This document shows, one piece after another, positions 35,067 through 44,089 of a stretch of DNA of 64,000 nucleotides. Position numbers and translations under genes: made by a program. This DNA comes from JANWZL01 sp041640815 (lineage in GTDB: Bacteria; Pseudomonadota; Gammaproteobacteria; Burkholderiales; Thiobacillaceae): the NCBI GenBank assembly GCA_041640815.1, contig JBEPZO010000005.1:4813-68812 (forward strand), in the 5' to 3' direction. How positions within the stretch are numbered: the first letter of the stretch is position 1; each line of letters starts with the position of its first letter. Below the pieces are notes generated by a model. That model did not search any database. It worked only from the letters and a program-made list of their open reading frames with translations, and was not told where the DNA came from.

Positions 35067-36146
35067 CTATTCACTAAAGGCAATGATCGATTGCGGAATG
35101 CGGTCAAGGGGCACGATTTTGTCAACGCCACCCAACTCAATGGCAACCTTTGGCATACCGAAGACGACGCAAGTTGATTCATCTTCGGCTAGGGTCTGTG
35201 CCCCAGCATCATGCATCTCTTTCAAGCCACGCGCCCCGTCATCACCCATGCCGGTCATGATGATACCCAATGCATTTGGCCCGGCAGCCTGGGCGACAGA
35301 GCGAAAAAGGACGTCAACAGATGGTTTATGGCGATTGACGACTGGTCCATCCTTTACTTCGACATAGTATTGCGCGCCGCTGCGTCGGAGTAGCATATGG
35401 CGTCCACCTGGAGCAATTAGAGCGCGTCCTCGAAGGACACGATCGCCGTCTTTAGCCTCGCGCACCTCAATAGCACACAAACCGTTTAGGCGCTCGGCGA
35501 ACATTGCCGTGAATTTTTCAGGCATGTGCTGGACGACGACGATGCCTACAGTAGTAACAGGCAATTGGGTTAACACGGCTTCTAGGGCTTGCGTGCCACC
35601 GGTTGAAGTGCCGATGGCCACCACCTTATCCGTGGTGTTTGCCATGGGCTTAGTACTGGCCGTTTGCGCTAAGCGCATCGCATCCATGGTAAGTTTTGGT
35701 GAAAGGTTCGTCGATGGCGAAGGACGTGGATGGATGCGCCGCATGTTAGCACGAGCTGCAGCTCGAACGGCACTGACGATGTCATTGCTGCTGTCGATCA
35801 AAAACTGCTTCACGCCCAGCTTCGGTTTTGTAATGATAGCTAAAGCGCCGGCAGCAAGCGCCTCCATAGTGGCTGCTGCGCCTTTCTCAGTCAGAGAGGA
35901 GCAGATTACTGTTGGGGTTGGATGCTCAGCCATGATCTTTTTCAGGAAGGTCAGCCCATCCATGCGAGGCATCTCAATGTCGGTGACGATGACATCGGGC
36001 CATACCTGCTGCATCTTTTCGAGTGCGTAAATAGGATCTGCACAGGCTGCGATCACTTCGATATCGGGCTCTTTCTGTAATATTTCTCGATTTACCTGTC
36101 GTACGACAGCCGAATCATCAATAAGAATAACTTTTATTTTCTCCAT
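35067..36146 (-). CDS. cheB: Chemotaxis response regulator methylesterase CheB
   Basis: 359 residues. Receiver domain (acidic D10/D11, phosphoacceptor D56 in VTDIEMPRMDG), linker, and C-terminal methylesterase: catalytic Ser in IGTSTGGTQAL, His in VQHMPEKFTAMFAERL, Asp in MTGMGDDGARGL. Removes methyl groups added by CheR and deamidates receptors. Between cheR and cheD. Confidence 0.96.
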   Translation of the reverse strand: MEKIKVILIDDSAVVRQVNREILQKEPDIEVIAACADPIYALEKMQQVWPDVIVTDIEMPRMDGLTFLKKIMAEHPTPTVICSSLTEKGAAATMEALAAGALAIITKPKLGVKQFLIDSSNDIVSAVRAAARANMRRIHPRPSPSTNLSPKLTMDAMRLAQTASTKPMANTTDKVVAIGTSTGGTQALEAVLTQLPVTTVGIVVVQHMPEKFTAMFAERLNGLCAIEVREAKDGDRVLRGRALIAPGGRHMLLRRSGAQYYVEVKDGPVVNRHKPSVDVLFRSVAQAAGPNALGIIMTGMGDDGARGLKEMHDAGAQTLAEDESTCVVFGMPKVAIELGGVDKIVPLDRIPQSIIAFSE

Positions 36147-36150
36147 AAGA

Positions 36151-36975
36151 CTAGACTGGGAGACGATAGATAGTGGGACGGACAGGTTTGACGCTGTCGT
36201 TGATGCCGGTTAAACTTTCAGAATGGCCAATAATTAGGTAACCACCAGGGTGGAGTTTTTCTACGACGCGCGCCACGACTTTGCGTTTAGTTTCGTTATC
36301 GAAGTAGATCATCACATTGCGCAGAAAAATGACGTGAAATTTACCAATATCTGGCAGATCAGAATTCAGGTTAATCTGCATAAAACGAGTATGGCGTCTG
36401 ATTTCAGGTGCGATCAAAAAACTGCCCTCCTGGCTGCGGATACCTCTAAGACAATATTTCTTGAGATACTTCTCAGGCAGTCCGCGTATATGATCAAACC
36501 AGTATTGCCCCCGCTGAGCGACAGCGAGTACCTGCGTGCTGATGTCAGAACCTAAAATCGTCCAAGCGCCGTCTACGCCCATCTCCTCAGCCAAGACCAT
36601 GGCAATAGTGTAAACTTCCTCGCCGGTTGAGCAGGCGGCACTCCATATGTCAAGTGGTTTCTGCGTTGGGTGTTGCGGAATAACCGTATTGCGTAGGAAG
36701 TCATAATGCGCCTCCTCACGAAAGAAGTAAGTCTCGTTGGTGGTCAGCAGGTTAATCATGGTCTGCAGTTCTTGTTGGTCTTTGCTGCTAACCACGTACT
36801 GGTAATATTCACCGAAACTTGAAAGGTTGAGAGCGCGTAGGCGTCTGGCTAGACGACCGGTGAGAAGCACTTTCTTCGACTCTGCAAGATTGATACCAGC
36901 GATTTGGTAAATCAAACGCTGGAAACGTGAGAATTCGGCGTCTGTAATATCTGGTATGCTCGGCACACCGTTCAT
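36151..36975 (-). CDS. cheR: Chemoreceptor methyltransferase CheR
   Basis: 274 residues. Small helical N-terminal domain (SRFQRLIYQIAGINLAESKKVLL) and SAM-binding domain (SAACSTGEEVYTIAMVL, ILGSDISTQVLAVAQRGQY, IFLRNVMIYFD, GYLIIGHSESL). Methylates receptor glutamates. cheB begins 4 bases after it. Confidence 0.96.
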   Translation of the reverse strand: MNGVPSIPDITDAEFSRFQRLIYQIAGINLAESKKVLLTGRLARRLRALNLSSFGEYYQYVVSSKDQQELQTMINLLTTNETYFFREEAHYDFLRNTVIPQHPTQKPLDIWSAACSTGEEVYTIAMVLAEEMGVDGAWTILGSDISTQVLAVAQRGQYWFDHIRGLPEKYLKKYCLRGIRSQEGSFLIAPEIRRHTRFMQINLNSDLPDIGKFHVIFLRNVMIYFDNETKRKVVARVVEKLHPGGYLIIGHSESLTGINDSVKPVRPTIYRLPV

Positions 36976-37120
36976 GTAAAAACGCGTTGAATAGGTAGGC
37001 TACCGTATGGCCCCCATATCATGAACCGTAATGACACGCTCAAATACGCATCAACCGTCAGCGAATGCCAGTAACCTTACCGCCTAACTCAGGACAATGT
37101 CGTTTGTCTATGGCGCATTA

Positions 37121-38671
37121 TCAGGCCAAAGCCTTCTCAGTCAGCTTGAAGAAACTCATCATTTCCTGTAGCTGGTTGACTTGGCCTTTGAGTTCCCCTG
37201 CTGTTGCAGCTAGCTCCTCCGCAGCAGAGGCATTGTGTTGTGTCGCCTTATTGATCTGTGCTACAGCTGCATTAATCTGGCTGACTCCTTGCGACTGATT
37301 GTTGGATGAGGTGACGATACTAGCGACGAGATCGGCGGTTTTCTGAATCGAACGTACGATTTGTTCAAGCAATGTGCCAGCGCGCTCTGCGAGACCGACT
37401 GAATTTTGTGCAAGCATGCTAATCTCCTGAGCTGCTTGCTGAGATCGCTCAGCGAGCTTGCGTACTTCAGTGGCGACGACAGCGAAACCCTTGCCGAACT
37501 CACCGGCGCGAGCTGCCTCGATAGCGGCATTCAACGCCAGAAGGTTGGTCTGGTAGGCGATATCATCGACGACGCTGATCTTCTCAGCAATCTGGCGCAT
37601 GGCCATGACGGTTTTGCGGACTGCCTCGCCACCCTCCAGCGCTTGTGTTGCTGCTGTTGATGCCATCGAGTTGGTTTGTTTTGCCTGCAGGGAGTTTTGA
37701 TTGATAATGGTTGTGATTTGCTCGAGGGAGGCTGAAGTCTGTTCGACCGAGGCGGCCTGTTCACAAGTCGATTGCGACAAAGATTGCGCTGCAGACGACA
37801 CCTGCCCTGCGGCGGCACCAACTTCCTGTGATACGGAGCTCACGTCGGCGATGACCCCACGCAAATTGTCAACCATTTTCTGCAGAGCATGACCTAAGTT
37901 GGCAAGCTCATCCCTGCCGTAGGAGTGGTAATTCACAGCTAAATCGCCCTCAGCTAAGGCATTGGCAACTAAAACTGCATCCCTGAGCGGATGGGTGATT
38001 GAACGAACGATGGCGACACCAAGCACCACGGCCAGTGATACTGCAGCAAGGGCGGTGAGCAGGACCCAGTCGCGTGAAGTGTGGAAAGCGCGAGTGGCTT
38101 CTTCATTGCTTCGCTCAGATTCTCGCTCGAGTAGTTGCGCAAGGTTGTCGGCAACACTAAGAAAAGCATTCTGATGCGGATTGACCTTGAGTAATAGGAT
38201 TATATTAGCCTCACGATATTGCTCATGCAGTAATGCTGTAAGCGCTGGCTTGAACCCTTCCTCGAAAAGGAGACGCTGCTTTTCTTGCAAGACAGCCAGC
38301 ATTTTCCTCCGCTCCTGATCTAGCATTTTGTGTTGAGTAAACTTTTTCCAGACGGCCTCGCTATGCCGCATGAGCTCACTGATCTTGTTTGTATGTAACG
38401 TGACAGGATGATCATGCATGTTAAGGAATGGGCTATCAGGGGCATGTTGCAGACTGAGCAAGATCTGGGCTCGAATTTCACCGAAATCTTTTACAACCTG
38501 CGCGAGTTGTCCCTTGGGAATGATGTTATTTTTGTAGGTATTATCGCTTTGTTGGGCGAGATGTCTCAGATTCAATAAGCTGATGCTGGCTATCATAACC
38601 AGCAGAATAATCATGCCGGTAAGCAAAAGACCAAGTCGTGTACCGATTCGCAAAAAACGTAGAGCTTTCAT
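37121..38671 (-). CDS. Methyl-accepting chemotaxis protein
   Basis: About 516 residues. TM1 near 12-33, periplasmic four-helix-bundle-like sensor to about 190, TM2 near 195-217, HAMP, then the kinase-control hairpin with IAYQTNLLALNAAIEAARAGE. The protein ends (SFFKLTEKALA) without a CheR/CheB tethering motif. Start chosen at ATG 38671 with GGAGG 7 bases upstream. A FliA-like promoter lies about 170 bases upstream. Confidence 0.94.
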   Translation of the reverse strand: MKALRFLRIGTRLGLLLTGMIILLVMIASISLLNLRHLAQQSDNTYKNNIIPKGQLAQVVKDFGEIRAQILLSLQHAPDSPFLNMHDHPVTLHTNKISELMRHSEAVWKKFTQHKMLDQERRKMLAVLQEKQRLLFEEGFKPALTALLHEQYREANIILLLKVNPHQNAFLSVADNLAQLLERESERSNEEATRAFHTSRDWVLLTALAAVSLAVVLGVAIVRSITHPLRDAVLVANALAEGDLAVNYHSYGRDELANLGHALQKMVDNLRGVIADVSSVSQEVGAAAGQVSSAAQSLSQSTCEQAASVEQTSASLEQITTIINQNSLQAKQTNSMASTAATQALEGGEAVRKTVMAMRQIAEKISVVDDIAYQTNLLALNAAIEAARAGEFGKGFAVVATEVRKLAERSQQAAQEISMLAQNSVGLAERAGTLLEQIVRSIQKTADLVASIVTSSNNQSQGVSQINAAVAQINKATQHNASAAEELAATAGELKGQVNQLQEMMSFFKLTEKALA

Positions 38672-39016
38672 CAAACACCTCCATTTTGAATTCCCCCTCC
38701 GTCGTACCTCAGTGCCAACACCATCCGGCCAATATTTTCAGACGGGCTTACATGGCGACAGGGTAGCGCAGTGCAGTAGTCTGCTAAACCAGGCCAACCT
38801 TGATATTACACGCTCCAGATCTCTGGATAAACGTAAACTCAGTATATTACTGCGTTACGCACTGCAAACTTTAAAAGCGCTACGCTCAATCTCACCTGCA
38901 TCGATGTTGGCCATTGCCTATTACATTTTCATAATAGCTTGCGACGAGCTTAACGAATAGCGGGCTATCTATCCCGCTCATAGCTGGTTTCGTGCTTCAG
39001 TTGCTGGGGGTGGATA
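38672..39016. other. Intergenic region cheW-mcp
   Basis: 345 AT-richer bases between cheW and the receptor gene. Holds a FliA-like promoter (38847-38873) and a weak hairpin AGCGGG-N8-CCCGCT at 38959-38978 without U-tract. Reading frames here look spurious. Confidence 0.5.
38847..38873 (-). promoter_or_regulatory. FliA (sigma-28)-like promoter for the receptor gene
   Basis: On the minus strand TAAAGTTT (exact -35 consensus, 38866-38873) is followed after 11 bases by CGCAGTAA (38847-38854), a 4/8 match to GCCGATAA. The spacing is canonical. The -10 is weak, so this is a candidate, though it fits a chemotaxis gene under flagellar control. Confidence 0.45.
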
Positions 39017-39592
39017 TCATGATGGCCCTACTTTGTTGCTTTCATCATGTTCCTGCACAAGCGTATTTTCAGCAAGGCTTGTTAACATGGCCATCTCATC
39101 AACCGACAAAACACGCTCGATATGCAGGATAATTACGAATTTACCAGCAACCTTGCCCATGCCAGCAATAAAGTCGGTGCGGATCTTAGCACCAAAGGAG
39201 GGCGGAGGCTCAATATCGCTGGCTGGGATCTCCAAAACCTCGGAGACCGCATCAACCATGATGCCGATATCGTGTTTGACGCCATCTTGACTCACCTCAA
39301 TGATGACGATGCAAGTGCGGCGTTGTACCTCCGAGACCTTGCCGCTGAAACGGGCGGTTAAATCGATGACGGGTACCACAGCGCCACGGAGATTAATGAC
39401 GCCGCGGATGAAAGCTGGCATCATGGGAATTTCGGTGAGATTGCCATACTCGATGATCTCCTTGACGTTGAGAATGCCCACTGCGTACATCTCGCCGCCA
39501 AGCAGAAAGGTGAGGTATTGGTGGCTCTCGCCACCTAGGTGATGTGCCACCGGCGTGACGGCGCTCTGTTGTACTTTGACTAAGTCGCCCAT
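39017..39592 (-). CDS. cheW: Chemotaxis coupling protein CheW
   Basis: 191 residues of a single CheW domain (QYLTFLLGGEMYAVGILNVKEIIEY, GVINLRGAVVPVIDLTARF, VDAVSEVLEIP). Links receptors to CheA. Strong Shine-Dalgarno GAGGAGGG 7-8 bases before ATG 39592. Lies between two receptor genes, 13 bases after the upstream one. Confidence 0.95.
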   Translation of the reverse strand: MGDLVKVQQSAVTPVAHHLGGESHQYLTFLLGGEMYAVGILNVKEIIEYGNLTEIPMMPAFIRGVINLRGAVVPVIDLTARFSGKVSEVQRRTCIVIIEVSQDGVKHDIGIMVDAVSEVLEIPASDIEPPPSFGAKIRTDFIAGMGKVAGKFVIILHIERVLSVDEMAMLTSLAENTLVQEHDESNKVGPS

Positions 39593-39605
39593 CGCTGTTC
39601 CCTCC

Positions 39606-41225
39606 TCAGAAACGAACGAAGTCTTGCTCGCTTACGTCTTGTTTACCGTGCGATCCCAAGGTAGAGGATGGGGTACTTAACGTCTTGGCTGGCGAAGTTT
39701 TTCGCTTGGCAGCACTTCCTTGCTGGCCGTGGTCAAGACGGAAAAAGCCCATCAGCTCGCGAAGTTGTTGCGCTTGCCCGCTCATCTCTTCAGCTGTGGC
39801 GGCCAGCTCTTCAGAAGCGGAGGCGTTTTGCTGTGTAGCCTTGTTCAGTTGACTCATGGCATTGTTAATCTGCCCAACGCCTTGGCTTTGTTCCTGGCTA
39901 GCGGCAGCGATCTCTTGCACTAGATCAGAGGTCTTTTTGATGGAGGGGACCATCTCGTTGAGCAGCTCACCAGCCCTCTCAGCCAATTTGACTGAGGAGG
40001 TGGCCAATTGGCTGATCTCCTGGGCAGCGATCTGCGAGCGCTCTGCTAACTTACGTACCTCGGCGGCTACGACCGCGAAGCCTTTACCGTGCTCCCCTGC
40101 ACGCGCCGCCTCGATCGCCGCATTAAGGGCGAGTAGATTGGTTTGATAGGCGATGTCATCGACGATTCCGATCTTGTCAGCGATCTGCTTCATGGCTTCA
40201 ACCGTTTCTTTGACCGCCTGACCACCTTCTTGTGCCTGACGTGCAGCCGTGGTGGCCATATTGTCGGTGACTTTCGCGTTTTCGCTGTTTTGATTGATGC
40301 TCGCTGTCATCTGCTCCATCGAGGCGGTGGTTTGCTCAACTGAAGCAGCCTGCTCGGAGGATGATTGCGATAGGGACTGTGCGGTGGCCGAAACCTGTGC
40401 GGCGGCATTGTTGAGGGCATCCGAGGCGATGCTGACCTCGTTGATGATGTGGCTAAGTTTTTCGATCATCGCCTGCATGGCGCTCATTAACGTGCCGACT
40501 TCGTCTTTGGAAGTTGCAGCGATCTTCACCGTTAGGTTGCCGCTAGCAAGCTCACTGGCGGCCTGTGCGGCAATGGCGAGAGGCCGGGTAATGCTGCGCG
40601 TAATTAAATAGGCGATGATCATGGAAAGTAACAATGCCGCAATACTAAGGGTGACGATAAGGCGTGTAGCCTGCTGCGCGTCCTCCCCGGCTTGCGTGCC
40701 TTGTTCTTTCACCAGTTGATTCTGGTAGTCAATGAGTTTGGTCACCGCGTCGAGGTATTCGTTTTGGGTTTTTCGCAGTTCCGTCTGCATCAAAACAACG
40801 ATCTCTTCGCGTCGGTTTTCGGATAATAGATTCAAGAATTTATCTTGCGCAGAGACATAAGCCTGCCGTGCAGCTTTCACTTCGGCTAGGAGTTCCTTGC
40901 CTCTATCGCTATGGATACTCTGCTCTAGTCTTTCGATGTTTTCGGTGATCTTTTTCCTTTCTGGGGGTATGGCCTCCAAGGATCTTCTTTGCTCGTCACC
41001 GCTATAGATATAGGCGTTACGCAGATGACGGGCGATGGCATTGATCGAATCGATAATATTATTGGCATAGATGGTTTTGGGAAATTTGTCTTCAACCAAG
41101 TCCTTGATGTCGCGGTTCAGGCTTGAAATGTTGAGATAGCTGACGATGGCGATAGCCACGAGCAGGAGCATAACTAGCGCAAAACCAGCCCCAAGGCGGA
41201 TACCTATCTTCAGATTATTTAGCAT
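39606..41225 (-). CDS. Methyl-accepting chemotaxis protein with C-terminal tether
   Basis: 539 residues. TM1 near 10-30, helical-bundle sensor to about 185, TM2 near 190-212, HAMP, signalling hairpin with IAYQTNLLALNAAIEAARAGE. Beyond the helical bundle a linker of about 30 residues (KRKTSPAKTLSTPSS onwards) ends in DFVRF, which fits the x-[HFYW]-x2-[HFYW] CheR/CheB docking pentapeptide. ATG with GGAGG 6 bases upstream. Confidence 0.95.
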   Translation of the reverse strand: MLNNLKIGIRLGAGFALVMLLLVAIAIVSYLNISSLNRDIKDLVEDKFPKTIYANNIIDSINAIARHLRNAYIYSGDEQRRSLEAIPPERKKITENIERLEQSIHSDRGKELLAEVKAARQAYVSAQDKFLNLLSENRREEIVVLMQTELRKTQNEYLDAVTKLIDYQNQLVKEQGTQAGEDAQQATRLIVTLSIAALLLSMIIAYLITRSITRPLAIAAQAASELASGNLTVKIAATSKDEVGTLMSAMQAMIEKLSHIINEVSIASDALNNAAAQVSATAQSLSQSSSEQAASVEQTTASMEQMTASINQNSENAKVTDNMATTAARQAQEGGQAVKETVEAMKQIADKIGIVDDIAYQTNLLALNAAIEAARAGEHGKGFAVVAAEVRKLAERSQIAAQEISQLATSSVKLAERAGELLNEMVPSIKKTSDLVQEIAAASQEQSQGVGQINNAMSQLNKATQQNASASEELAATAEEMSGQAQQLRELMGFFRLDHGQQGSAAKRKTSPAKTLSTPSSTLGSHGKQDVSEQDFVRF

Positions 41226-41343
41226 GGTTGCCTCCTAAAATGCTGAAACAAAAAGTGCACTTGTATGATGAGCGGATAATATTTTGGGTATGGCATAACC
41301 GATGATATGCCACGTGATAACATACGTTTCCGGGAAGCATGTC

Positions 41344-43545
41344 TTATTGTGCTGAAGAAACCGTATGCAAGGGGGGCTGCGGGCGACGGCTATAGATTTG
41401 GGTATGCGCTTCGGTCTGGCTTGCTAGTTGGATCAAAGCTTGCACATCAAGGATAAGCGCTACCTCGCCACTGCCCAATATGGTCGAGCCGCCTATACCG
41501 CGCAGGTTTTTAAACAGGCTCCCCAGTGGCTTGATCACGGTCTGAAACTCGCCAAGCAAATGGTCGACGACGATACCGGCCTTAAGGCCACCGGCGGCCA
41601 CAACGACCACATTCTCCCGCCGCGGCCGTGCACCACTTATGCCAAAGAACTCACGTAGGCGGATGAATGGCAAGACTTCGCCACGTAGATTGAGCATGTG
41701 CTCTCGTGTGTCCGCTTCTTTAAGCTCTAGGCACTCAACGACGTTGTCCAGGGGGATGACATAAGTGGCCTTGCCCACAGCAGTGAGAAAGCCATCGATG
41801 ATCGCCAAGGTAAGCGGCAAACGGATGATGAAACGCGTACCGACTCCAGCTTGAGTTTTGACCTCAATGCTGCCGCGCAGCGCTTGAATGCTGCGCTTCA
41901 CGACATCCATGCCTACACCGCGTCCCGAGAGATTGCTGATTTGTTCTGCCGTCGAGAAGCCGGGCTCGAAGATCAAGTTGATGAGTTCTTGCTCAGAGAG
42001 CAGTTGTCCTGGTTGGATAAGTCCGCGCTCGATCGCCTTGGCTTGGATTTTTTCCAGATTGAGTCCGCCCCCATCGTCGGCCACCTCAATGACGATGCTA
42101 CCGGAGTCGTGATAGGCGTTGAGCTCCACACGCCCCTTGCTGGGCTTGCCCAGAGCGGCGCGCACCTCGGCCGGTTCTATCCCATGGTCGATGGCGTTCC
42201 TAACCAGATGCACGAGTGGATCGCCGATCTTTTCCACGACGGACTTGTCGAGCTCCGTCTCAGCGCCGTTGATCACGAGCTCGATCTCCTTGCCAAGCTC
42301 TTTGGCAGTATCGCGTACGACACGGTTGAAACGGCTGAACGTTTCGCCAATTTGCACCATGCGTAACTGTAGCGCCGAGTCGCGTATATTCTCTACGAGC
42401 CGCGAGAGCACGGAGGTGGCTTCGACGAGATGACTCTGTCCGCTTTTTTGTGCGAGCAAATTTGCACTTGCCCCAGCAATGACAAGCTCCCCGACGAGAT
42501 CGATCAAGTGGTCAAGCTTGTCCGCTTGCACGCGGATAAGGCGCATCTCTGCAGCTTTCTTCTCAACGATCTGCTTCTGCTTGGCTGCAGCCGCTTCTAC
42601 CAGCTCGGGTTGAAGTATTTTCCGTTCAACAAGGATCTCCCCCAGCTTGGGTGGAATCTTATCCGTCGCATCGGCGATTTTTATGGCAGCCTGCTGGCGC
42701 CGCAACCCTTGCTCAAGTTCCTCCTGAGTCAAGGCGCCAGACTTAACCAAGATTTCACCAATGCGCATTGGTTCCTCTGGTAACTTGTCAATGAGATCAA
42801 TGTAGTCGCTTATCTTGCTATGTGGCGGCAGGATGTAGAGGTCGCACTCATCACGGCAGAAGGCAAACACGTTTTCGATCTGTTCCTTGCTGGCATTTGA
42901 ACGCAGATTGATCTCGAACCCCAAATAACAACTTTCTGGATCCATCTCCTCTGCGGCAGGCATCGACTCCCATAGTGTGGTTAGATGTACGATCTCACCT
43001 AGATTGAGCAGATAGCGCAAAAACGCTATAGGGTCCATACCCATTCGTAATACATCCCGTCCAAATCGGATCGAGATATGCCAGCAGTCTGAGAGGGCCG
43101 TATCCCCTCCAGCGCGCTCAACCACGGCTACTGGCATCGTCGGTGGTGCCGATTTCTCCTGATTCGAGAACGCTTTGAGTTGCTGCGTAAGCGCTGCGCC
43201 TGATTGAGCGAGCGCGCTGTCTTCTTCAAGCTGACCACGCTCAATGCGATCGAGCATGGCCGCGATGTGATCACAACCCTTGAGCAAGGCGGTGATGAGT
43301 TCACTTGTTAGGGCAATCTGATTATTTCTGAGTTGATCGAGAAGATTCTCGAGCAGGTGGGTAAACGATTCGACATGTTGCATTTCTACTACGCCCGCAG
43401 CGCCTTTCAGGGTGTGCGCGGCGCGAAAGATAGCGTGGATTGTTTCTGGATCTTGTTGTCCACGCTCCAACCGCAATAAACCTTCTTCCATCGCTGCCAA
43501 TTGCTCGCGCGCTTCCTGGGCGAAGACACTCACGAGTTCATCCAT
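41344..43545 (-). CDS. cheA: Chemotaxis histidine kinase CheA
   Basis: 733 residues. Hpt domain with phosphoacceptor H44 (RAAHTLKGAAG), a P2-like region (about 130-240), an unusual insert at about 245-335 with two repeats (IGEILVKSGALTQEELEQGL and LGEILVERKILQPELVEAA) resembling MshEN-type motifs. Dimerisation P3, ATPase (N box HLVRNAIDHG, G1 VADDGGGL, GRGVGMDVVK) and a CheW-like P5 domain follow. Catalytic boxes are intact. Confidence 0.95.
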   Translation of the reverse strand: MDELVSVFAQEAREQLAAMEEGLLRLERGQQDPETIHAIFRAAHTLKGAAGVVEMQHVESFTHLLENLLDQLRNNQIALTSELITALLKGCDHIAAMLDRIERGQLEEDSALAQSGAALTQQLKAFSNQEKSAPPTMPVAVVERAGGDTALSDCWHISIRFGRDVLRMGMDPIAFLRYLLNLGEIVHLTTLWESMPAAEEMDPESCYLGFEINLRSNASKEQIENVFAFCRDECDLYILPPHSKISDYIDLIDKLPEEPMRIGEILVKSGALTQEELEQGLRRQQAAIKIADATDKIPPKLGEILVERKILQPELVEAAAAKQKQIVEKKAAEMRLIRVQADKLDHLIDLVGELVIAGASANLLAQKSGQSHLVEATSVLSRLVENIRDSALQLRMVQIGETFSRFNRVVRDTAKELGKEIELVINGAETELDKSVVEKIGDPLVHLVRNAIDHGIEPAEVRAALGKPSKGRVELNAYHDSGSIVIEVADDGGGLNLEKIQAKAIERGLIQPGQLLSEQELINLIFEPGFSTAEQISNLSGRGVGMDVVKRSIQALRGSIEVKTQAGVGTRFIIRLPLTLAIIDGFLTAVGKATYVIPLDNVVECLELKEADTREHMLNLRGEVLPFIRLREFFGISGARPRRENVVVVAAGGLKAGIVVDHLLGEFQTVIKPLGSLFKNLRGIGGSTILGSGEVALILDVQALIQLASQTEAHTQIYSRRPQPPLHTVSSAQ

Positions 43546-43710
43546 CTAACCCTCCGCTAGCAACCCTTTTAACATGATTGGGCAGGTAGGCACCCGTTAA
43601 CTCTATCTGCGCTTCTTCAAGTGCTCTATTTAATTCAAAAGACCTCGAGATGAAATCACTGGTGCGTATTACAGGCATTAAAGTAACAGGTTGTAGGACA
43701 GCAGGCTGTT

Positions 43711-44061
43711 TCAATTACCTGTTGAAGCTGTCGTGTCAGCAGGGATCACCATCGGATCGCCAAAAAAGGCATCCATGTTGAAAAAGACAATGACATCGCG
43801 TACGGGTTGGCTATAGGCGATGATGTGCAGCGTTTTGCCGGCAAGCTGGCTTTCGCGTTTGGCCAATACCAATAACTGAAAACCGGCTGTGTCCATCTCA
43901 TTGACTTGTGCCAAGTCTAGTTCTAGCACGTTGGTGTTTTTCAAAGCATCGAGGAATGCACCCTTGATTGCATGCGCGTTGTAGACATTCATCGGTCCAT
44001 CGAGGGTGAGGCGTAGGGTGCCATCCGCTGTTGACGATGTTTGGATAGTGATCTCGCTCAT
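43711..44061 (-). CDS. STAS-domain protein in the chemotaxis cluster
   Basis: 116 residues forming one STAS (anti-anti-sigma-like) domain: LRLTLDGPMNVYNAHAIKGAF, then LELDLAQVNEMDTAGFQLLVLAKRE. The Thr of MDTAG occupies the usual phosphoacceptor position. Located 28 bases after the receptor gene at 44090 and upstream of cheA. Such proteins accompany several non-enteric chemosensory systems; their role is unclear. Confidence 0.85.
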   Translation of the reverse strand: MSEITIQTSSTADGTLRLTLDGPMNVYNAHAIKGAFLDALKNTNVLELDLAQVNEMDTAGFQLLVLAKRESQLAGKTLHIIAYSQPVRDVIVFFNMDAFFGDPMVIPADTTASTGN

Positions 44062-44089
44062 CTGCCTGACCTACAAGGTAATCCACGCC

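Noticed and set aside
41292..41311. GGCATA-N8-TATGCC after cheA as a terminator
   Set aside because: Short AT-containing stem, large loop and no U-run.
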